A stretch of 64,000 nt of DNA. It comes from Marinobacter lipolyticus (GTDB taxonomy: Bacteria; Pseudomonadota; Gammaproteobacteria; Pseudomonadales; Oleiphilaceae). The DNA is taken from NCBI RefSeq assembly GCF_018424605.1, contig NZ_QTKT01000003.1, positions 124,001 through 188,000 of the forward strand, written 5' to 3'. The number at the start of each line of letters is the position of its first letter. The stretch's first letter is position 1. A program made the translations under genes and the position numbers. This document shows, piece by piece, positions 1 to 9,939 of this stretch. The notes beneath the pieces are model-generated. The model saw only the letters and a list, made by a program, of their open reading frames with translations, was not told the DNA's origin and made no database searches.

Positions 1-207
1 AAGCGCCGGATCACGGCCCAGCGCAAACACCAGTGCCAGCCCCGCCACCACGAAGACACCACGGGGAACAACCCGCATACTGCGCCAGCCCAGCACCACC
101 GCCAGGCTGACTGCCAGCGCCCCCAGTATTCCGGCACCGGGCAGGAACGCCAGCACACCAGCCAGCAACGCGCTGTAGGCCAGAAGGGAGCTGAAAAAAG
201 CGTACAT
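1..207 (-). CDS. Hypothetical membrane protein (3' end outside window)
   Basis: The minus strand is open from an ATG at 207 to the window edge, giving 69 codons. The visible N-terminus is very hydrophobic, with two or three likely membrane segments rich in Leu, Ala, Val and Gly separated by a short Arg-containing loop. No family can be named from this fragment. The ribosome binding site in front of the ATG is weak, so the true start could differ. The stop codon lies beyond the left edge. Confidence 0.5.
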   Translation of the reverse strand, partial: MYAFFSSLLAYSALLAGVLAFLPGAGILGALAVSLAVVLGWRSMRVVPRGVFVVAGLALVFALGRDPAL

Positions 208-302
208 AGGATAAGGGCCCGTGGAGGGAGAAGCCCCTATTGTAAGGAAGCTATATAAAACTGGCCATCATCCATTCATCCGGTTGGGGGAAGATCACTC
301 AA

Positions 303-758
303 TTACTCAGTGGCGGCCTTGGCGAGCCCTTCCAGTGCGACACTGATCTTCGACAATGCATCGTCACATCCCTCAATATCGTGGCGGGATTTCAAGTAAT
401 CCGGATCGTTGTAACCCAGCCAGGTGTCACCGTTTTCATCTTCCCAGATCAGGGCTTTCTGGGGCAGATCGATGGCCACGCTCTGCGCACACTGCATCAG
501 CGGGGTGCCTGCTTTCGGATTACCAAATATCAGCACTTCCGTCGGGCGCAGTTCCATCCCGGCTTTCTCGGCCCCTTGCTGATGGTTTACACGGGCCATA
601 ACCGTCATGCCCTTTTCTTCCAGCACGGCTTCGAGCTTGTCGGCCGTGGCCTGCACATCATGACTGCTTTTGACAGAGACCAGCCCGTCGGCGCCTTGGC
701 TGAGAGCGGCATACAACAAACAGGCTACCACCAGAAAGGATCGCAGAACGCAGCGCAT
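303..758 (-). CDS. DUF302-family secreted protein
   Basis: The 151-residue product opens with a signal peptide (hydrophobic stretch about residues 5-20, cleavage probably near SQGADG). One DUF302 domain follows, recognisable by the order VxSxxDVxxTxxKLexxLxxKGMTV, a central PTEVLIFGNPKAGTPLM and a late YNDPDYL segment. DUF302 proteins are small periplasmic or cytosolic proteins of unknown biochemistry. I chose the ATG at 758 because a GGGGGTG ribosome binding site lies just upstream; ATGs at 770 and 779 are in frame alternatives. The gene is a single unit downstream of the acyltransferase gene on the same strand. Confidence 0.82.
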   Translation of the reverse strand: MRCVLRSFLVVACLLYAALSQGADGLVSVKSSHDVQATADKLEAVLEEKGMTVMARVNHQQGAEKAGMELRPTEVLIFGNPKAGTPLMQCAQSVAIDLPQKALIWEDENGDTWLGYNDPDYLKSRHDIEGCDDALSKISVALEGLAKAATE

Positions 759-831
759 AGACACCCCCATGGCTTTCATTGGCAAGTGGATTGAGCATAG
801 AACATCCGCCAGCGATACGCCGGGAACACCC

Positions 832-1752
832 TTAATAGATTTTTTCAGCCCCCTCGGGCCGGCTCTTGAACCGCTTGTGCAACCACAGGTACTGATCCGG
901 GAACTCGCGAATGGTGGATTCGATAAAGCCATTCCAGGTGGCGGCGTCGAGGTCTTTGTCTTCGCCGAAATCCTCCTGAATAGGTGAGAACTCCACACGA
1001 TAGCGGCCGTCGGGCAGGCGCAGGTGGCTGACGCACAGGACCGCCGCGCCGGATTCCCGGGCGATGTAACTGGGGGACGTAATACAGCCGGCCTCCACGC
1101 CGAAAAACGGCACAAAAAGCTCGGTTTTGCGACCGAAGTCCTGATCACAGGCGAACCACACCTGGCCGCCTTCCTTGAGGAATTTCATCATCCGCGGCAG
1201 GTTGCGCTTGGAAAACGGGCGGATATTGAAATGACGGCGCCGCCCCTTTTCGATCATACGATCGATCACCGGGTTGTCATTGGGGCGGTACATGTAGCCG
1301 GGCTTGTCCAGCTTGCAGGCAATCAGCGGCAGGGCAAAGTCGAAGATGCTGTAGTGGGCGCCGATCAGGAGCACACCCTGATTGCGGGCCTTGGCCTCTT
1401 CGAGATGTTCCAGGCCATGAATTTCCGTGCTCTCGCAGTACCCCGACATGTCCCGCCACCAGGCGTGGGTGCTTTCCAGAAAGCCACGGGTGCAGGCCAC
1501 GAAGTTGTCCTGCACCAGTTGCGCACGGGCGTCGTCACTCAGCTCTGGCAGACAGGCACTGAGGTTGGTGTGGGCAACCCGGGAGCGGGACTTCAACTTG
1601 CGCTCCAGGAAACGCCCGAGGCGATGGCCAAACCGTTGTTTGACCGACATCGGCAGCAGCGACAACAGGTACAGGGTGAAGACGATCAGCCACGAAGGCC
1701 AGTGGGTCGGGTACCATAACGGACTGCTTTGTTTTTTGGGGGTGCGCGACAT
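832..1752 (-). CDS. Lipid A biosynthesis acyltransferase (LpxL/HtrB-like)
   Basis: This 306-residue protein belongs to the lysophospholipid/lipid A acyltransferase family, which transfers secondary acyl chains to Kdo2-lipid IVA at the inner face of the inner membrane. It has the N-terminal membrane anchor (around WLIVFTLYLLSLLP) and the family's catalytic H-x4-D motif (HYSIFD, in the GAHYSIFDFAL segment). Length matches the usual 300-320 residues. The ATG at 1752 has an AGGCAAG-type ribosome binding site; a longer frame reaches 1797 but adds atypical residues. Whether it is the LpxL or LpxM paralogue cannot be decided from sequence alone. Confidence 0.88.
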   Translation of the reverse strand: MSRTPKKQSSPLWYPTHWPSWLIVFTLYLLSLLPMSVKQRFGHRLGRFLERKLKSRSRVAHTNLSACLPELSDDARAQLVQDNFVACTRGFLESTHAWWRDMSGYCESTEIHGLEHLEEAKARNQGVLLIGAHYSIFDFALPLIACKLDKPGYMYRPNDNPVIDRMIEKGRRRHFNIRPFSKRNLPRMMKFLKEGGQVWFACDQDFGRKTELFVPFFGVEAGCITSPSYIARESGAAVLCVSHLRLPDGRYRVEFSPIQEDFGEDKDLDAATWNGFIESTIREFPDQYLWLHKRFKSRPEGAEKIY

Positions 1753-1853
1753 AACAACTTGCCTGTGCAGGGAATTCGAGGCCAGAGCCTGACACACTCC
1801 TGCACAGACTAACAGTTGCGAAAGGTAACCAGCCGCCGTCGGCGTGCGGTCGA

Positions 1854-3383
1854 TCAGGAGCCGAACAGCGCCGAACGCAGGGGTTTCAGGAAGCCATCGT
1901 TACCGCCCTGCAGCTGCTCGCGGGGGCGCACGCCGTCGAATTCCAGGTATCCGTCTTCAATCGGGTCGAAACGCAGGACCTTCACATCTTCCAGGTAATT
2001 CTGGGAGGCTTTCCAGGGCCCGTGGGTGCCCTGCTTTGGCAACCGGTCTTCGGCCCGTTTGATGTAGCCGGAATTGAGTGCACCCAAAATGGTGTCCTCA
2101 CCGCGGCTGTCAGCCGTATCGCGGGGCACCACCACACGGCTGCCCTTACGATCCATGTGGTTAATCAGCCGGCACAGGTACTCGCTGGCAATATCCGCCT
2201 TCAGGGTCCAGGAAATGTTGGTGTAGCCGAAGATCATCCCGGCGTTGGGCACGCCCTCCACCAGCACGTTCTTGTAGATAATCTTGTCTTTCATCACCAC
2301 CGGCGCGCCATCCACCGACGGTTCGATGCCGCCGAGCATCTGGATCTCCAGGCCGGTGGCCGGAATGATGATGTCCGCCGCCAGTTCTTCGCCGGATTTG
2401 AGACGAATGCCGGTTTCGGTAAAACGCTCGATGTGATCGGTGGCGATGGAGGCCTTGCCCGCCTTCAGTACCTTGAACAGATCGCCGTCCTTCACCACGC
2501 ACAGGCGCTGATCCCAGGGATTGTAGTCCGGCGTGAAGTGACGCATATCCGCCGTGCCGTTAACCTGCCGCCGGATCACACTCAGGAACAGCCGGCGCAT
2601 GGCCTTCGGGCTCTTGCGCGAGCGCTCATACAGCAGGCGGGCAATGGAAATATTGCGGGCACGGGTCAGTTTGTACGCCACCTTGGCCGGCAGTACCTTC
2701 TGCAGCGCCAGGGTCACCTTGTCGGTGGACGGCAGAGGCATCAGATACGTGGGCGAGCGCTGCAGCATGGTGACGTGGGCCGCCTTCTCCGCCATGGTCG
2801 GCACCAGGGTGATGGCGGTGGCGCCACTGCCGATCACCACCACTTTCTTTCCGGTGTAGTCCAGGTTCTCCGGCCAGTGCTGGGGATGAACCACCTGGCC
2901 CGTGAAGTTTTCCTCGCCGGGGAAATCAGGCTTGTAGCCCTTGTCGTAGTTATAGTAACCGGTGCAGCCCACCATGAACCCGGCGGTGAAGGTTTCGGTG
3001 TCGCCGGTATCCGCGCGCTCCGCGGTCACCGTCCAGCACTTGTCGGCACTCGACCAGTCTGCGGTTTTTACCGCCAGGCCATAGTGAATATGCCTGTCGA
3101 CACCGTTTTCCTCGGCGGTCTCTTTCACGTAATTCTTGATCGAGGCACCATCCGCCAGCACCTTGCCACCGGTCCAGGGGCGGAAATTGTAGCCAAAGGT
3201 GAACATGTCGGAATCGGAACGGATGCCCGGGTAGCGGAACAGATCCCAGGTGCCGCCGAGTGACTGACGGCGCTCCAGAATGGCGAACGACTTGCCCGGG
3301 CATTCACGCTTGAGGTGACACGCCATGCCAATGCCGGACACCCCGGCGCCGATGATCAGTACGTCAAAATGGTGTTGGCTCAT
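1854..3383 (-). CDS. Flavin-containing monooxygenase (Baeyer-Villiger type)
   Basis: The 509-residue protein is a class B flavin monooxygenase, which uses FAD and NADPH to insert oxygen into ketones or to oxidise soft heteroatoms. The FAD-binding GAGVSG motif lies at residues 12-17, the FMO fingerprint is seen as FTGQVVHPQHWP, and a second Rossmann motif for NADPH follows in VVVIGSGATAITLVP. The overall pattern resembles EthA-like monooxygenases. It stands alone on the minus strand with about 150 bp of non-coding DNA upstream. The physiological substrate is unknown. Confidence 0.9.
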   Translation of the reverse strand: MSQHHFDVLIIGAGVSGIGMACHLKRECPGKSFAILERRQSLGGTWDLFRYPGIRSDSDMFTFGYNFRPWTGGKVLADGASIKNYVKETAEENGVDRHIHYGLAVKTADWSSADKCWTVTAERADTGDTETFTAGFMVGCTGYYNYDKGYKPDFPGEENFTGQVVHPQHWPENLDYTGKKVVVIGSGATAITLVPTMAEKAAHVTMLQRSPTYLMPLPSTDKVTLALQKVLPAKVAYKLTRARNISIARLLYERSRKSPKAMRRLFLSVIRRQVNGTADMRHFTPDYNPWDQRLCVVKDGDLFKVLKAGKASIATDHIERFTETGIRLKSGEELAADIIIPATGLEIQMLGGIEPSVDGAPVVMKDKIIYKNVLVEGVPNAGMIFGYTNISWTLKADIASEYLCRLINHMDRKGSRVVVPRDTADSRGEDTILGALNSGYIKRAEDRLPKQGTHGPWKASQNYLEDVKVLRFDPIEDGYLEFDGVRPREQLQGGNDGFLKPLRSALFGS

Positions 3384-3535
3384 GGTAGCGGCCTCGCTCC
3401 GTGTAGATTCTTATTTTGGCCCTTACACAGATTAGACAACATTGGGCCATGCATGGGTCAACGTTAGCGAGTTACAGCAACCGGGGAATTGGCCAGACTC
3501 CCGCCGCCCCACCGTTCGGCCGGCCAGTTGCGGGG

Positions 3536-4093
3536 TCATCGATCCGCTAAATTCTCCAGCACCTCGGGGTATTTGCGCTTCAGCCGGTAGAGCCGCACGA
3601 TGGTAATGATATTAGTCACCAGCACCATACCCTCGGCCAGCGTGCCGCCGACCGAGCCGATCACGATGTTGTTCAGCATCCACGCCAGGGCGGCAAGGCC
3701 GAGCACAATCCTCAGGGGTATGCCCCGCAGCATGAACATGCCCACGGTCCCCAATACCGCTGCCGTCAGCGGGAAGATATCCGTCGGCACCCGCCAGGTC
3801 GCCGCGGCCACCAGAAGGTTGATTGCCAGGATCACCGCCATGATGCGCCAGCTACCCTGAAACTTGCGCGCCAGGGCAATGCGCAGGATCACCAGTACCG
3901 TCAGTGCCGCCGCGGTCCAGCTTGCGAAGAACGCAAACATCAGCGCGAACGCCACATTGGCGGAAATCAGCAGCACCATCAGCCGGTCGTCGTTCTTGTT
4001 GGCGAAGCCGGCGATGCAGAAACCCAGGGCCACCAGGCCGCAGATCTGCCCCAGCAGCGCAGACAGCGACAGGTCGGCTACAAACCCGCTCAT
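3536..4093 (-). CDS. YgjV-family inner membrane protein
   Basis: The 185-residue protein has six or so hydrophobic helices and the features of the Imp-YgjV family: an N-terminal GQICGLVALGFCIAGF helix, repeated short membrane helices, and a C-terminal basic tail (RLYRLKRKYPEVL). The function of the family is unknown. The ATG at 4093 is preceded by a GAGAGGGA ribosome binding site; a GTG at 4126 would add eleven residues. The start region faces the divergent deacetylase-family gene about 135 bp away, so the two probably share a promoter region. Confidence 0.75.
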   Translation of the reverse strand: MSGFVADLSLSALLGQICGLVALGFCIAGFANKNDDRLMVLLISANVAFALMFAFFASWTAAALTVLVILRIALARKFQGSWRIMAVILAINLLVAAATWRVPTDIFPLTAAVLGTVGMFMLRGIPLRIVLGLAALAWMLNNIVIGSVGGTLAEGMVLVTNIITIVRLYRLKRKYPEVLENLADR

Positions 4094-4228
4094 TTCGGTA
4101 ATCCCTCTCGCGGAAACAACCTCCACACTGCCACAATGACCGGCATTGAGCTACGGCACGGCCTGTGCCAGAGTGAATCGCGTCCACCAATCACCAATCA
4201 CCATCCATCAGCCGGCGAAGTCCCTGTT

Positions 4229-5260
4229 ATGAAAACCGTATTCTCCCCGCTCCACGCCCGCCGCACCGTGAAAACCGAACTCGACGGCGGCCTGCTGATC
4301 GAACCCCACGAGAAGCCTTCGCGGGCAGAAACCATTCTGGCGCGGGTGAAACATCAGGGTCTGGGGGAGATTCTGGAACCGGAGGATTTCGGCCTGGCGC
4401 CGATCAAACGCATTCACCCGGCCGACTACATCGCCTTCCTCGAAACTTGCTGGCAGGACTGGGTCGCTGCCGGCAAACCCGGCGAGGCGATTCCCGCGGT
4501 CTGGGCCGGTCGCGGCATGCGCCACCGCATCCCCAAAGACATTGACGGCCGGCTGGGGTACTACAGCTTCGCCGCCGAGACCTCGATCACCGAAGGCACC
4601 TGGGACGCCGCCTGCGCCTCGGCCAATGTCGCCCTCACTGCACAGAAGCTGGTGGCCGGAGGGGAGCGCGCCGCCTTTGCGCTGTGCCGGCCGCCGGGGC
4701 ATCACGCCCACGCCGATCTGTTTGGCGGTTACTGTTTTTTCAACAATGCGGCCATCGCCGCCCAGGCGTTCCGCGACCAGGGTTACCGGCGGATTGCCAT
4801 TCTCGATGTGGATTTCCACCACGGCAACGGCACCCAGGCCATTTTCTACCAACGCAGCGACGTGCTCACCATCAGCCTGCACGGCGATCCGGACCTGGTG
4901 TTTCCGCACTTCCTGGGCTTTGAGGACGAAACCGGCGAGGGCGAGGGTGAAGGCTACAACCTCAACCTGATCTACCCGCCCAACACGCCCTACAGCGTCT
5001 GGAGCCAGGGCCTGGAAACCGCCTGCCAGCGCATTGAGGCGTTCCGGCCGGACGCGCTGATCGTCGCGCTGGGGGTCGACACCTTCGAGGAAGACCCCAT
5101 TTCCTTCTTCAAGCTCACCAGTGGGGATTACCTCTCCCTCGGCCAGCGCCTGCAGCAACTGGGATTGCCCACGGTGTTCACCATGGAGGGCGGGTACGAC
5201 GTGGAGGCCATCGGCGTCAACGCCGTCAACGTGATGGAAGGCTTTGAAGGCAGGGGGTGA
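4229..5260 (+). CDS. Histone deacetylase/acetylpolyamine amidohydrolase family protein
   Basis: A 343-residue zinc-dependent deacetylase of the arginase/HDAC fold. The signature blocks are present: RPPGHHAHADLFGGYCFFNN, with the tandem catalytic histidines, and the zinc-binding DVDFHHGNGTQ, followed by GVDTFEEDP. Bacterial members remove acetyl groups from polyamines or other small amides in the cytoplasm. The ATG at 4229 aligns with the usual N-terminus (MKTVFSPLHARR). A second family member occurs at 18643-19746, more distant in sequence. The transglutaminase-like gene follows on the same strand 96 bp later. Confidence 0.88.
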   Translation: MKTVFSPLHARRTVKTELDGGLLIEPHEKPSRAETILARVKHQGLGEILEPEDFGLAPIKRIHPADYIAFLETCWQDWVAAGKPGEAIPAVWAGRGMRHRIPKDIDGRLGYYSFAAETSITEGTWDAACASANVALTAQKLVAGGERAAFALCRPPGHHAHADLFGGYCFFNNAAIAAQAFRDQGYRRIAILDVDFHHGNGTQAIFYQRSDVLTISLHGDPDLVFPHFLGFEDETGEGEGEGYNLNLIYPPNTPYSVWSQGLETACQRIEAFRPDALIVALGVDTFEEDPISFFKLTSGDYLSLGQRLQQLGLPTVFTMEGGYDVEAIGVNAVNVMEGFEGRG

Positions 5261-5356
5261 TCAAACGGGGCAGTCGCCTTGGCGGAAATGGCCATTGCCT
5301 GTAGCTTGCTAATTGGTCACGATGGACCCTCAATGCCCCGAAACCGGATCAGCCCT

Positions 5357-6028
5357 ATGGAACGCTACCTTCAGCCCACCGAGTTTTTTGATTACGATAA
5401 ACCAGAAGTTCAGGCCTGGATTGCCGATCAACTGGCGGACGTGCCGAACGATCCGGTGGCGCAGGTCAGGGCGCTCTACCTGTCGGTGCGGGACAGCATC
5501 CACTACAACCCCTACGTGTTCAGCACCGAGGCGGCCACTTTCAGCGCCAGCTATGCCCTGTCCAGCGGAGAGACCTACTGCATTCCGAAAGCAGTGTTGC
5601 TGGGCGCGGCGGCGCGTTCCATCGGCATTCCCAGCCGCCTGGGTCTGGCGGACGTGCGCAACCATCTCTCCAGCCCGAAACTGATCGAGTGGTTGCAGTC
5701 GGACATCTTCCGCATGCACGGCTTTATAGAGCTGTACCTCAACGGGCGCTGGGTGAAGGCCACGCCGGCGTTCAACCGCCAGCTGTGTGAACTGATGAAG
5801 GTAGAGCCGCTGGAGTTTGACGGCGTCAACGACTCCATATTCCAGGAATACACCGAGTCCGGGCAGGCGCATATGGAGTACGTGCAGGATCACGGCGTGT
5901 TCGATGACGTTCCCCACGAGTTTATCGTGGCCGGCGTACGCGAGGCATACGGCCACCTGTTTGCCGAAGACACGCCGCAACCGGCAATCTCCGGCAGCCT
6001 TGAGGAAGAGGTCGGCGGCCGGCGGTAA
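5357..6028 (+). CDS. Transglutaminase-like cysteine protease/peptidase
   Basis: The 223-residue product carries a transglutaminase-like fold of the microbial type. The likely catalytic Cys is residue 75 in GETYCIPKAVLLGAAARSIG, the segment just after it (GIPSRLGLADVRNH) is typical of these proteins, and the later HGFIELYLNGRWVKATPAF supplies the catalytic His region. Most bacterial members are predicted peptidases or amidases with unknown substrates. Start uncertain: the ATG at 5357 fits the family N-terminus, while an ATG at 5333 is also in frame. Probably co-transcribed with the upstream deacetylase-family gene. Confidence 0.8.
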   Translation: MERYLQPTEFFDYDKPEVQAWIADQLADVPNDPVAQVRALYLSVRDSIHYNPYVFSTEAATFSASYALSSGETYCIPKAVLLGAAARSIGIPSRLGLADVRNHLSSPKLIEWLQSDIFRMHGFIELYLNGRWVKATPAFNRQLCELMKVEPLEFDGVNDSIFQEYTESGQAHMEYVQDHGVFDDVPHEFIVAGVREAYGHLFAEDTPQPAISGSLEEEVGGRR

Positions 6029-6032
6029 GCCG

Positions 6033-7178
6033 TCAGCGTGCGGCGGCCCTGGTCTCGGCCAGCGCAGACACCAGGGCGTCCATCTGCTGATCAGCACTGG
6101 GCGCCTGATCGGCGAGGTCCTGGTTCAACGCCCGGCTGAACTGGCGGAAGTCCACACGCTGCCAGCTCTCGGGATCCATCACCCGCTCAATACGGTCGAC
6201 ATTGCTCTGGGTGGCGGCCTCGAAGCGGTATTTCAGTGCGGCGGTTGACGGGCCCTGAGCGAAATCCACACCAGCGTGGTAGTCGTGCAGCTGGATCAGA
6301 GCCAGCGCCCCACCCAGGAAATGCCGCCCCAGGCTGACGGTCAGCTCGCCACGGCGAATGGCGTCCAGAGCTTCCGGCTCCCAGTCAAATCCACCGATCA
6401 CCACGTCCTTACCGGGCTGGCGCTCCACGTCCCTGGCCGCAGCGATCGCACCAACCGCCATGCCATCACTGGCACTCCACACCAAGGTCACTTCCGGGTA
6501 CCGTTGCAGCAGCACCCGGGTTTTATCCCCGGCCACCTCCCGGCTCCAGTCGGCGAAGCTCAGTTGCCGCAGCGCGATGCGGTGATCCTGGGCCGCCTGC
6601 ATTAAACCGAGGTTGCGGTCTTTGGCGGCGGAAGAATCCCGGGTACCGCTCAGCGCGATGGTGTCCGGCGCGGTGTCCTGCTGAGTCAGCCCGAGCTTTG
6701 CGGCCTGCTCAGCCAGTGCCACGGCCAGCTGGCGCCCGGCGGCGACGTTATCCGGCACCAGATGCCCGATCCAGTTTGGCAGCGACTCCCGCGGCATGCC
6801 TAGTAACTCCCGGGCCTGCGCCGGGATATCCGTATTGAAGGTGAACACCTTGACGCCCTCATCGCTGGCCAGCGTCAACATCTCTGCGGTGACGTTTTCC
6901 TTGGCCATGAACATCAGGTAGTCCGGCCGAACCTCCCGCTCGAGCACCTGTTCGGCCAGTTGCTGGTAGGTAAAGCGGTCACGGCCGCGGTCAAACAGAA
7001 CCTCCAGATCCATCTCAAGGTCGGCGGCGGCTTCGGTCATCACCTCTGCCACCATCGTCCAGAAGACCGAATCGTCCGGTGACAGGAACACCACCGACGG
7101 GCGGGCCGCGGCGCCTGCCGCAGGAACCAGCAACAGCCAGCATAAGGTGACTGCCATCCACCGTGATCGAATCCCCAT
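6033..7178 (-). CDS. Periplasmic sugar-binding-type ABC substrate-binding protein (orphan)
   Basis: The 381-residue protein has a signal peptide (WMAVTLCWLLLVPAAGAAA) and a periplasmic-binding-protein type I fold resembling the ribose/galactose-binding group: an N-terminal SVVFLSPDDSVFWTMVAEVM strand-helix, a central TIALSGTRDSSAAKDRNLGL hinge region and VVIGGFDWEPEALDAI later on. No permease or ATPase gene is adjacent, so it may feed a sensor or a distant transporter. I chose the ATG at 7178 over a TTG at 7196. The gene is convergent with the transglutaminase-like gene, with only 4 bp between stop codons. Confidence 0.78.
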   Translation of the reverse strand: MGIRSRWMAVTLCWLLLVPAAGAAARPSVVFLSPDDSVFWTMVAEVMTEAAADLEMDLEVLFDRGRDRFTYQQLAEQVLEREVRPDYLMFMAKENVTAEMLTLASDEGVKVFTFNTDIPAQARELLGMPRESLPNWIGHLVPDNVAAGRQLAVALAEQAAKLGLTQQDTAPDTIALSGTRDSSAAKDRNLGLMQAAQDHRIALRQLSFADWSREVAGDKTRVLLQRYPEVTLVWSASDGMAVGAIAAARDVERQPGKDVVIGGFDWEPEALDAIRRGELTVSLGRHFLGGALALIQLHDYHAGVDFAQGPSTAALKYRFEAATQSNVDRIERVMDPESWQRVDFRQFSRALNQDLADQAPSADQQMDALVSALAETRAAAR

Positions 7179-7274
7179 ACCGCTCTTTGCTCCCAATAAG
7201 CCGTGCCTGCCGGAAATTGTACGCCGTTACCGTCAGCATGGCATATCAGCGCACAACACGTGGGTAGGGAACCA

Positions 7275-7303
7275 CAAAAAAGGCACCGGTGCTCACCGGT
7301 GCC
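7275..7303 (-). terminator. Rho-independent terminator after ahpF
   Basis: A perfect 10-bp inverted repeat (GGCACCGGTG / CACCGGTGCC) with a 2-nt spacer is followed on the minus strand by six T residues. It sits about 25 bp beyond the ahpF stop codon. Confidence 0.9.
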
Positions 7304-7325
7304 TCTTGTTGCGCGCGAAGCGGGT

Positions 7326-8891
7326 TCAGTCCGCGGAGTTGCGGATCAGGAAGTCAAAGGCGCTCAGCGCTGCCTTGGAGCCTTCTCCCATGGAGATCAC
7401 AATCTGCTTGTAGGGCACGGTGGTGGCGTCCCCCGCCGCGAACACACCCGGCAGGGAGGTTTCGCCGCGCTCGTTGACGATGATCTCGCCGTGCTGGCTG
7501 AGTTCAATGTCGCCTTTCAGCCACTCGGTGTTGGGCACCAGACCAATCTGCACGAACACCCCTTCAAGCGCCACATGGTGGCTTTCACCGGTATTGCGGT
7601 CGGTGTACTGCAGGCCATTTACCTTGCCGTTCTCACCGGTGATCTCGGTGGTCTGGCCGGAGGTGATGATTTCCACGTTCTTCAGGCTGCGCAGCTTCTT
7701 CTGCAGCACCTCGTCAGCGCGCATCTCGGCGCCAAACTCGATCAGCGTGACGTGGCCGACAATGCCGGCCAGATCGATGGCCGCTTCCACCCCGGAGTTG
7801 CCGCCGCCGATCACCGCCACGCGCTTGCCCTTGAACAGCGGGCCGTCGCAGTGCGGGCAGTAGGCCACGCCCTTGTTGCGGTATTCTTCCTCGCCGGGCA
7901 CGCCCATCTGGCGCCAGCGGGCACCGGTGGACAGCACCACCGTGCGGGATTTCAGGGACGCGCCGTTGGCCAGGCGAACCTCATGCAGGCCGCCCTTGCT
8001 GGCCGCCGGAATCAGCTTCTCGGCGCGCTGCATGTTCATAATGTCCACGTCGTATTCCTTGACGTGCTGCTCCATCGCCGCCACCAGCTTGGGGCCTTCG
8101 GTGTAGGGCACGGAAATCAGGTTCTCGATGCCCATGGTGTCCGCCACCTGGCCGCCAAAGCGCTCGGCGGCAATACCGGTGGCAATGCCCTTGCGAGCGG
8201 CGTAGATCGCGGCGGACGAGCCGGCTGGGCCGCCGCCGATGACCAGCACTTCGAAGGCGTCTTTAGCGTTCAGCTTCTCCGCGTCGCGGGCGTCGGAGTT
8301 GGTGTCTAGTTTGGCCACGATTTCTTCCAGCGTCATCCGGCCCTGGCCGAAGGTTTCGCCGTTCAGGTACACGCTGGGCACCGCCATCACTTCGCGCTGC
8401 TCCACTTCGTCCTGGAACAGGGCGCCGTCGATGGACGTGTGGCGGATCTTCGGGTTCAGCACGCTCATCAGATTGAGCGCCTGCACCACGTCCGGGCAGT
8501 TCTGGCACGACAGGGAGAAATAAGTCTCGAACTCGAAGTCGCCATCCAGCGACTGCACCTGCTCGATCACTTCCTGACTGGCCTTGGACGGATGGCCGCC
8601 CACCTGCAGCAGCGCCAGCACCAGCGAGGTGAATTCGTGGCCCATGGGAATGCCGGCGAAACGCACACCAATATCGGTGCCTACACGGTTGATGGCAAAA
8701 GACGGGCGCCGCACGTCCGGATCGTCCTCGGTGCGCAGGCTGATCTTCGCGGACATCGGCTCCAGCTCTTCCAGCAGCTCACGCAGCTCCTGGGACTTTG
8801 CGCTGTCGTCGTACGCGGCCACCAGCTCGATCGGCTGCTGCAGCTTGTCCATGTAGGCGTTGAGTTGTTCCTTGATATTGGCATCCAACAT
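7326..8891 (-). CDS. ahpF: Alkyl hydroperoxide reductase subunit F
   Basis: AhpF is the cytoplasmic NADH-dependent flavoenzyme that re-reduces the peroxiredoxin AhpC. The 521-residue length is typical. The N-terminal double-thioredoxin domain holds its redox pair in SCQNCPDV; the FAD domain starts at [21 protein letters not shown]; the thioredoxin-reductase CPHC disulphide is present in [11 protein letters not shown], followed by the NADH-binding [19 protein letters not shown]. The ATG at 8891 has an AGGA ribosome binding site. It lies downstream of ahpC on the same strand, but a terminator separates them, so ahpF probably depends on readthrough or its own promoter. Confidence 0.97.
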   Translation of the reverse strand: MLDANIKEQLNAYMDKLQQPIELVAAYDDSAKSQELRELLEELEPMSAKISLRTEDDPDVRRPSFAINRVGTDIGVRFAGIPMGHEFTSLVLALLQVGGHPSKASQEVIEQVQSLDGDFEFETYFSLSCQNCPDVVQALNLMSVLNPKIRHTSIDGALFQDEVEQREVMAVPSVYLNGETFGQGRMTLEEIVAKLDTNSDARDAEKLNAKDAFEVLVIGGGPAGSSAAIYAARKGIATGIAAERFGGQVADTMGIENLISVPYTEGPKLVAAMEQHVKEYDVDIMNMQRAEKLIPAASKGGLHEVRLANGASLKSRTVVLSTGARWRQMGVPGEEEYRNKGVAYCPHCDGPLFKGKRVAVIGGGNSGVEAAIDLAGIVGHVTLIEFGAEMRADEVLQKKLRSLKNVEIITSGQTTEITGENGKVNGLQYTDRNTGESHHVALEGVFVQIGLVPNTEWLKGDIELSQHGEIIVNERGETSLPGVFAAGDATTVPYKQIVISMGEGSKAALSAFDFLIRNSAD

Positions 8892-9035
8892 GTAGTCAAT
8901 CCTCGTAAAACGTCAGGTAATGTAAATGTTTCGATTCAACAGATGGTCGCTAAGATACGGACAGCCATACCAATGCTCAAATTAATTGACCTTAAATGTT
9001 TAATAGCCCAGACCTATTTTAATTCCTGGCTGTCA

Positions 9036-9063
9036 TAAAAAAGGCCCGCGATGCGGGCCTTTC
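9036..9063 (-). terminator. Rho-independent terminator after ahpC
   Basis: The inverted repeat AAAGGCCCGC / GCGGGCCTTT with a short loop is followed by T residues on the minus strand. It begins about 25 bp past the ahpC stop codon and lies between ahpC and ahpF, so it can uncouple their expression. Confidence 0.9.
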
Positions 9064-9087
9064 TCATAAGCAAGCCTCGGAGGCTGC

Positions 9088-9651
9088 TTAGATCTTGCCA
9101 ACCAGGTCCAGAGACGGTGCCAGAGTGGCTTCGCCTTCTTTCCACTTGGCCGGGCACACTTCGCCCGGGTTGTTGCGAACGTACTGGGCCGCTTTCACCT
9201 TGCGCAGCAGGTCGTCGGCGTCACGGCCGATACCTTCGGCAGTGATTTCCATCGCCTGGATCACGCCATCCGGGTCGATCAGGAAGGTGGCGCGGTCTGC
9301 CAGGCCCTGGCCTTCACGCATCACACCGAAGTTGTTGGTGATGGTGCCGGTCTGGTCGCCAACCATGTAGTAGTTGATCTTGCCGATGGTCTCGGAGCTG
9401 TCGTGCCATGCTTTGTGGGTGAAGTGGGTGTCGGTAGACACGGAGAACACTTCAACGCCCAGCTTCTGCAGCTCTTCGTACTTGTCCGCCACGTCGCCCA
9501 GCTCGGTCGGGCATACGAACGTGAAGTCGGCCGGATAGAAGAAAAAGACAGCCCACTTACCTTTTACGTCTGCATCGCTGATTTCAACAAACTCGCCCTG
9601 CTTGAAGGCGGTGGCGTTGAACGGTTTGATCTCGCTGTTAACAATACCCAT
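9088..9651 (-). CDS. ahpC: Alkyl hydroperoxide reductase subunit C (2-Cys peroxiredoxin)
   Basis: AhpC reduces H2O2 and organic peroxides in the cytoplasm and is recycled by AhpF. The 187-residue length is standard. The peroxidatic Cys lies in [12 protein letters not shown] and the resolving Cys in GEVCPAKW near the C-terminus. The start at 9651 has an AGGAGATAT ribosome binding site. An intrinsic terminator follows the gene, and ahpF lies further downstream. The roughly 290 bp upstream is non-coding and contains a possible OxyR-type palindrome. Confidence 0.98.
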   Translation of the reverse strand: MGIVNSEIKPFNATAFKQGEFVEISDADVKGKWAVFFFYPADFTFVCPTELGDVADKYEELQKLGVEVFSVSTDTHFTHKAWHDSSETIGKINYYMVGDQTGTITNNFGVMREGQGLADRATFLIDPDGVIQAMEITAEGIGRDADDLLRKVKAAQYVRNNPGEVCPAKWKEGEATLAPSLDLVGKI

Positions 9652-9755
9652 TTAAGATATCTCCTGTTTCATGGATTCAAGGGTTAGTGATCAAGTCGGG
9701 GGCAAAGATACGGCCTTTCCATGCTTCGTTTAAATTGATTATTTCCAAACTCAAC

Positions 9756-9770
9756 ATAGGCATTCCCTAT
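9756..9770. promoter_or_regulatory. Possible OxyR half-site upstream of ahpC
   Basis: The 15-bp sequence ATAG-N7-CTAT, about 105 bp upstream of the ahpC start, has the end blocks of the recalled OxyR element. A second well-matched copy at the expected spacing is not evident. Assignment rests mainly on the neighbouring gene. Confidence 0.3.
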
Positions 9771-9939
9771 CTTCAAAAAATCGGCACAGCGGCCGTCCCT
9801 ATGGCCGCTGACTTCCCTATATCGGGCCGTACCCCAGGATTTCAACCGCCGCTTCCGGCTACATCACCAGGTGCCATTGCGCGCTTTCACAATGCTCAGG
9901 ATCGACTATTCTTAAAACTCTGACCGGAGGACAGGGCTC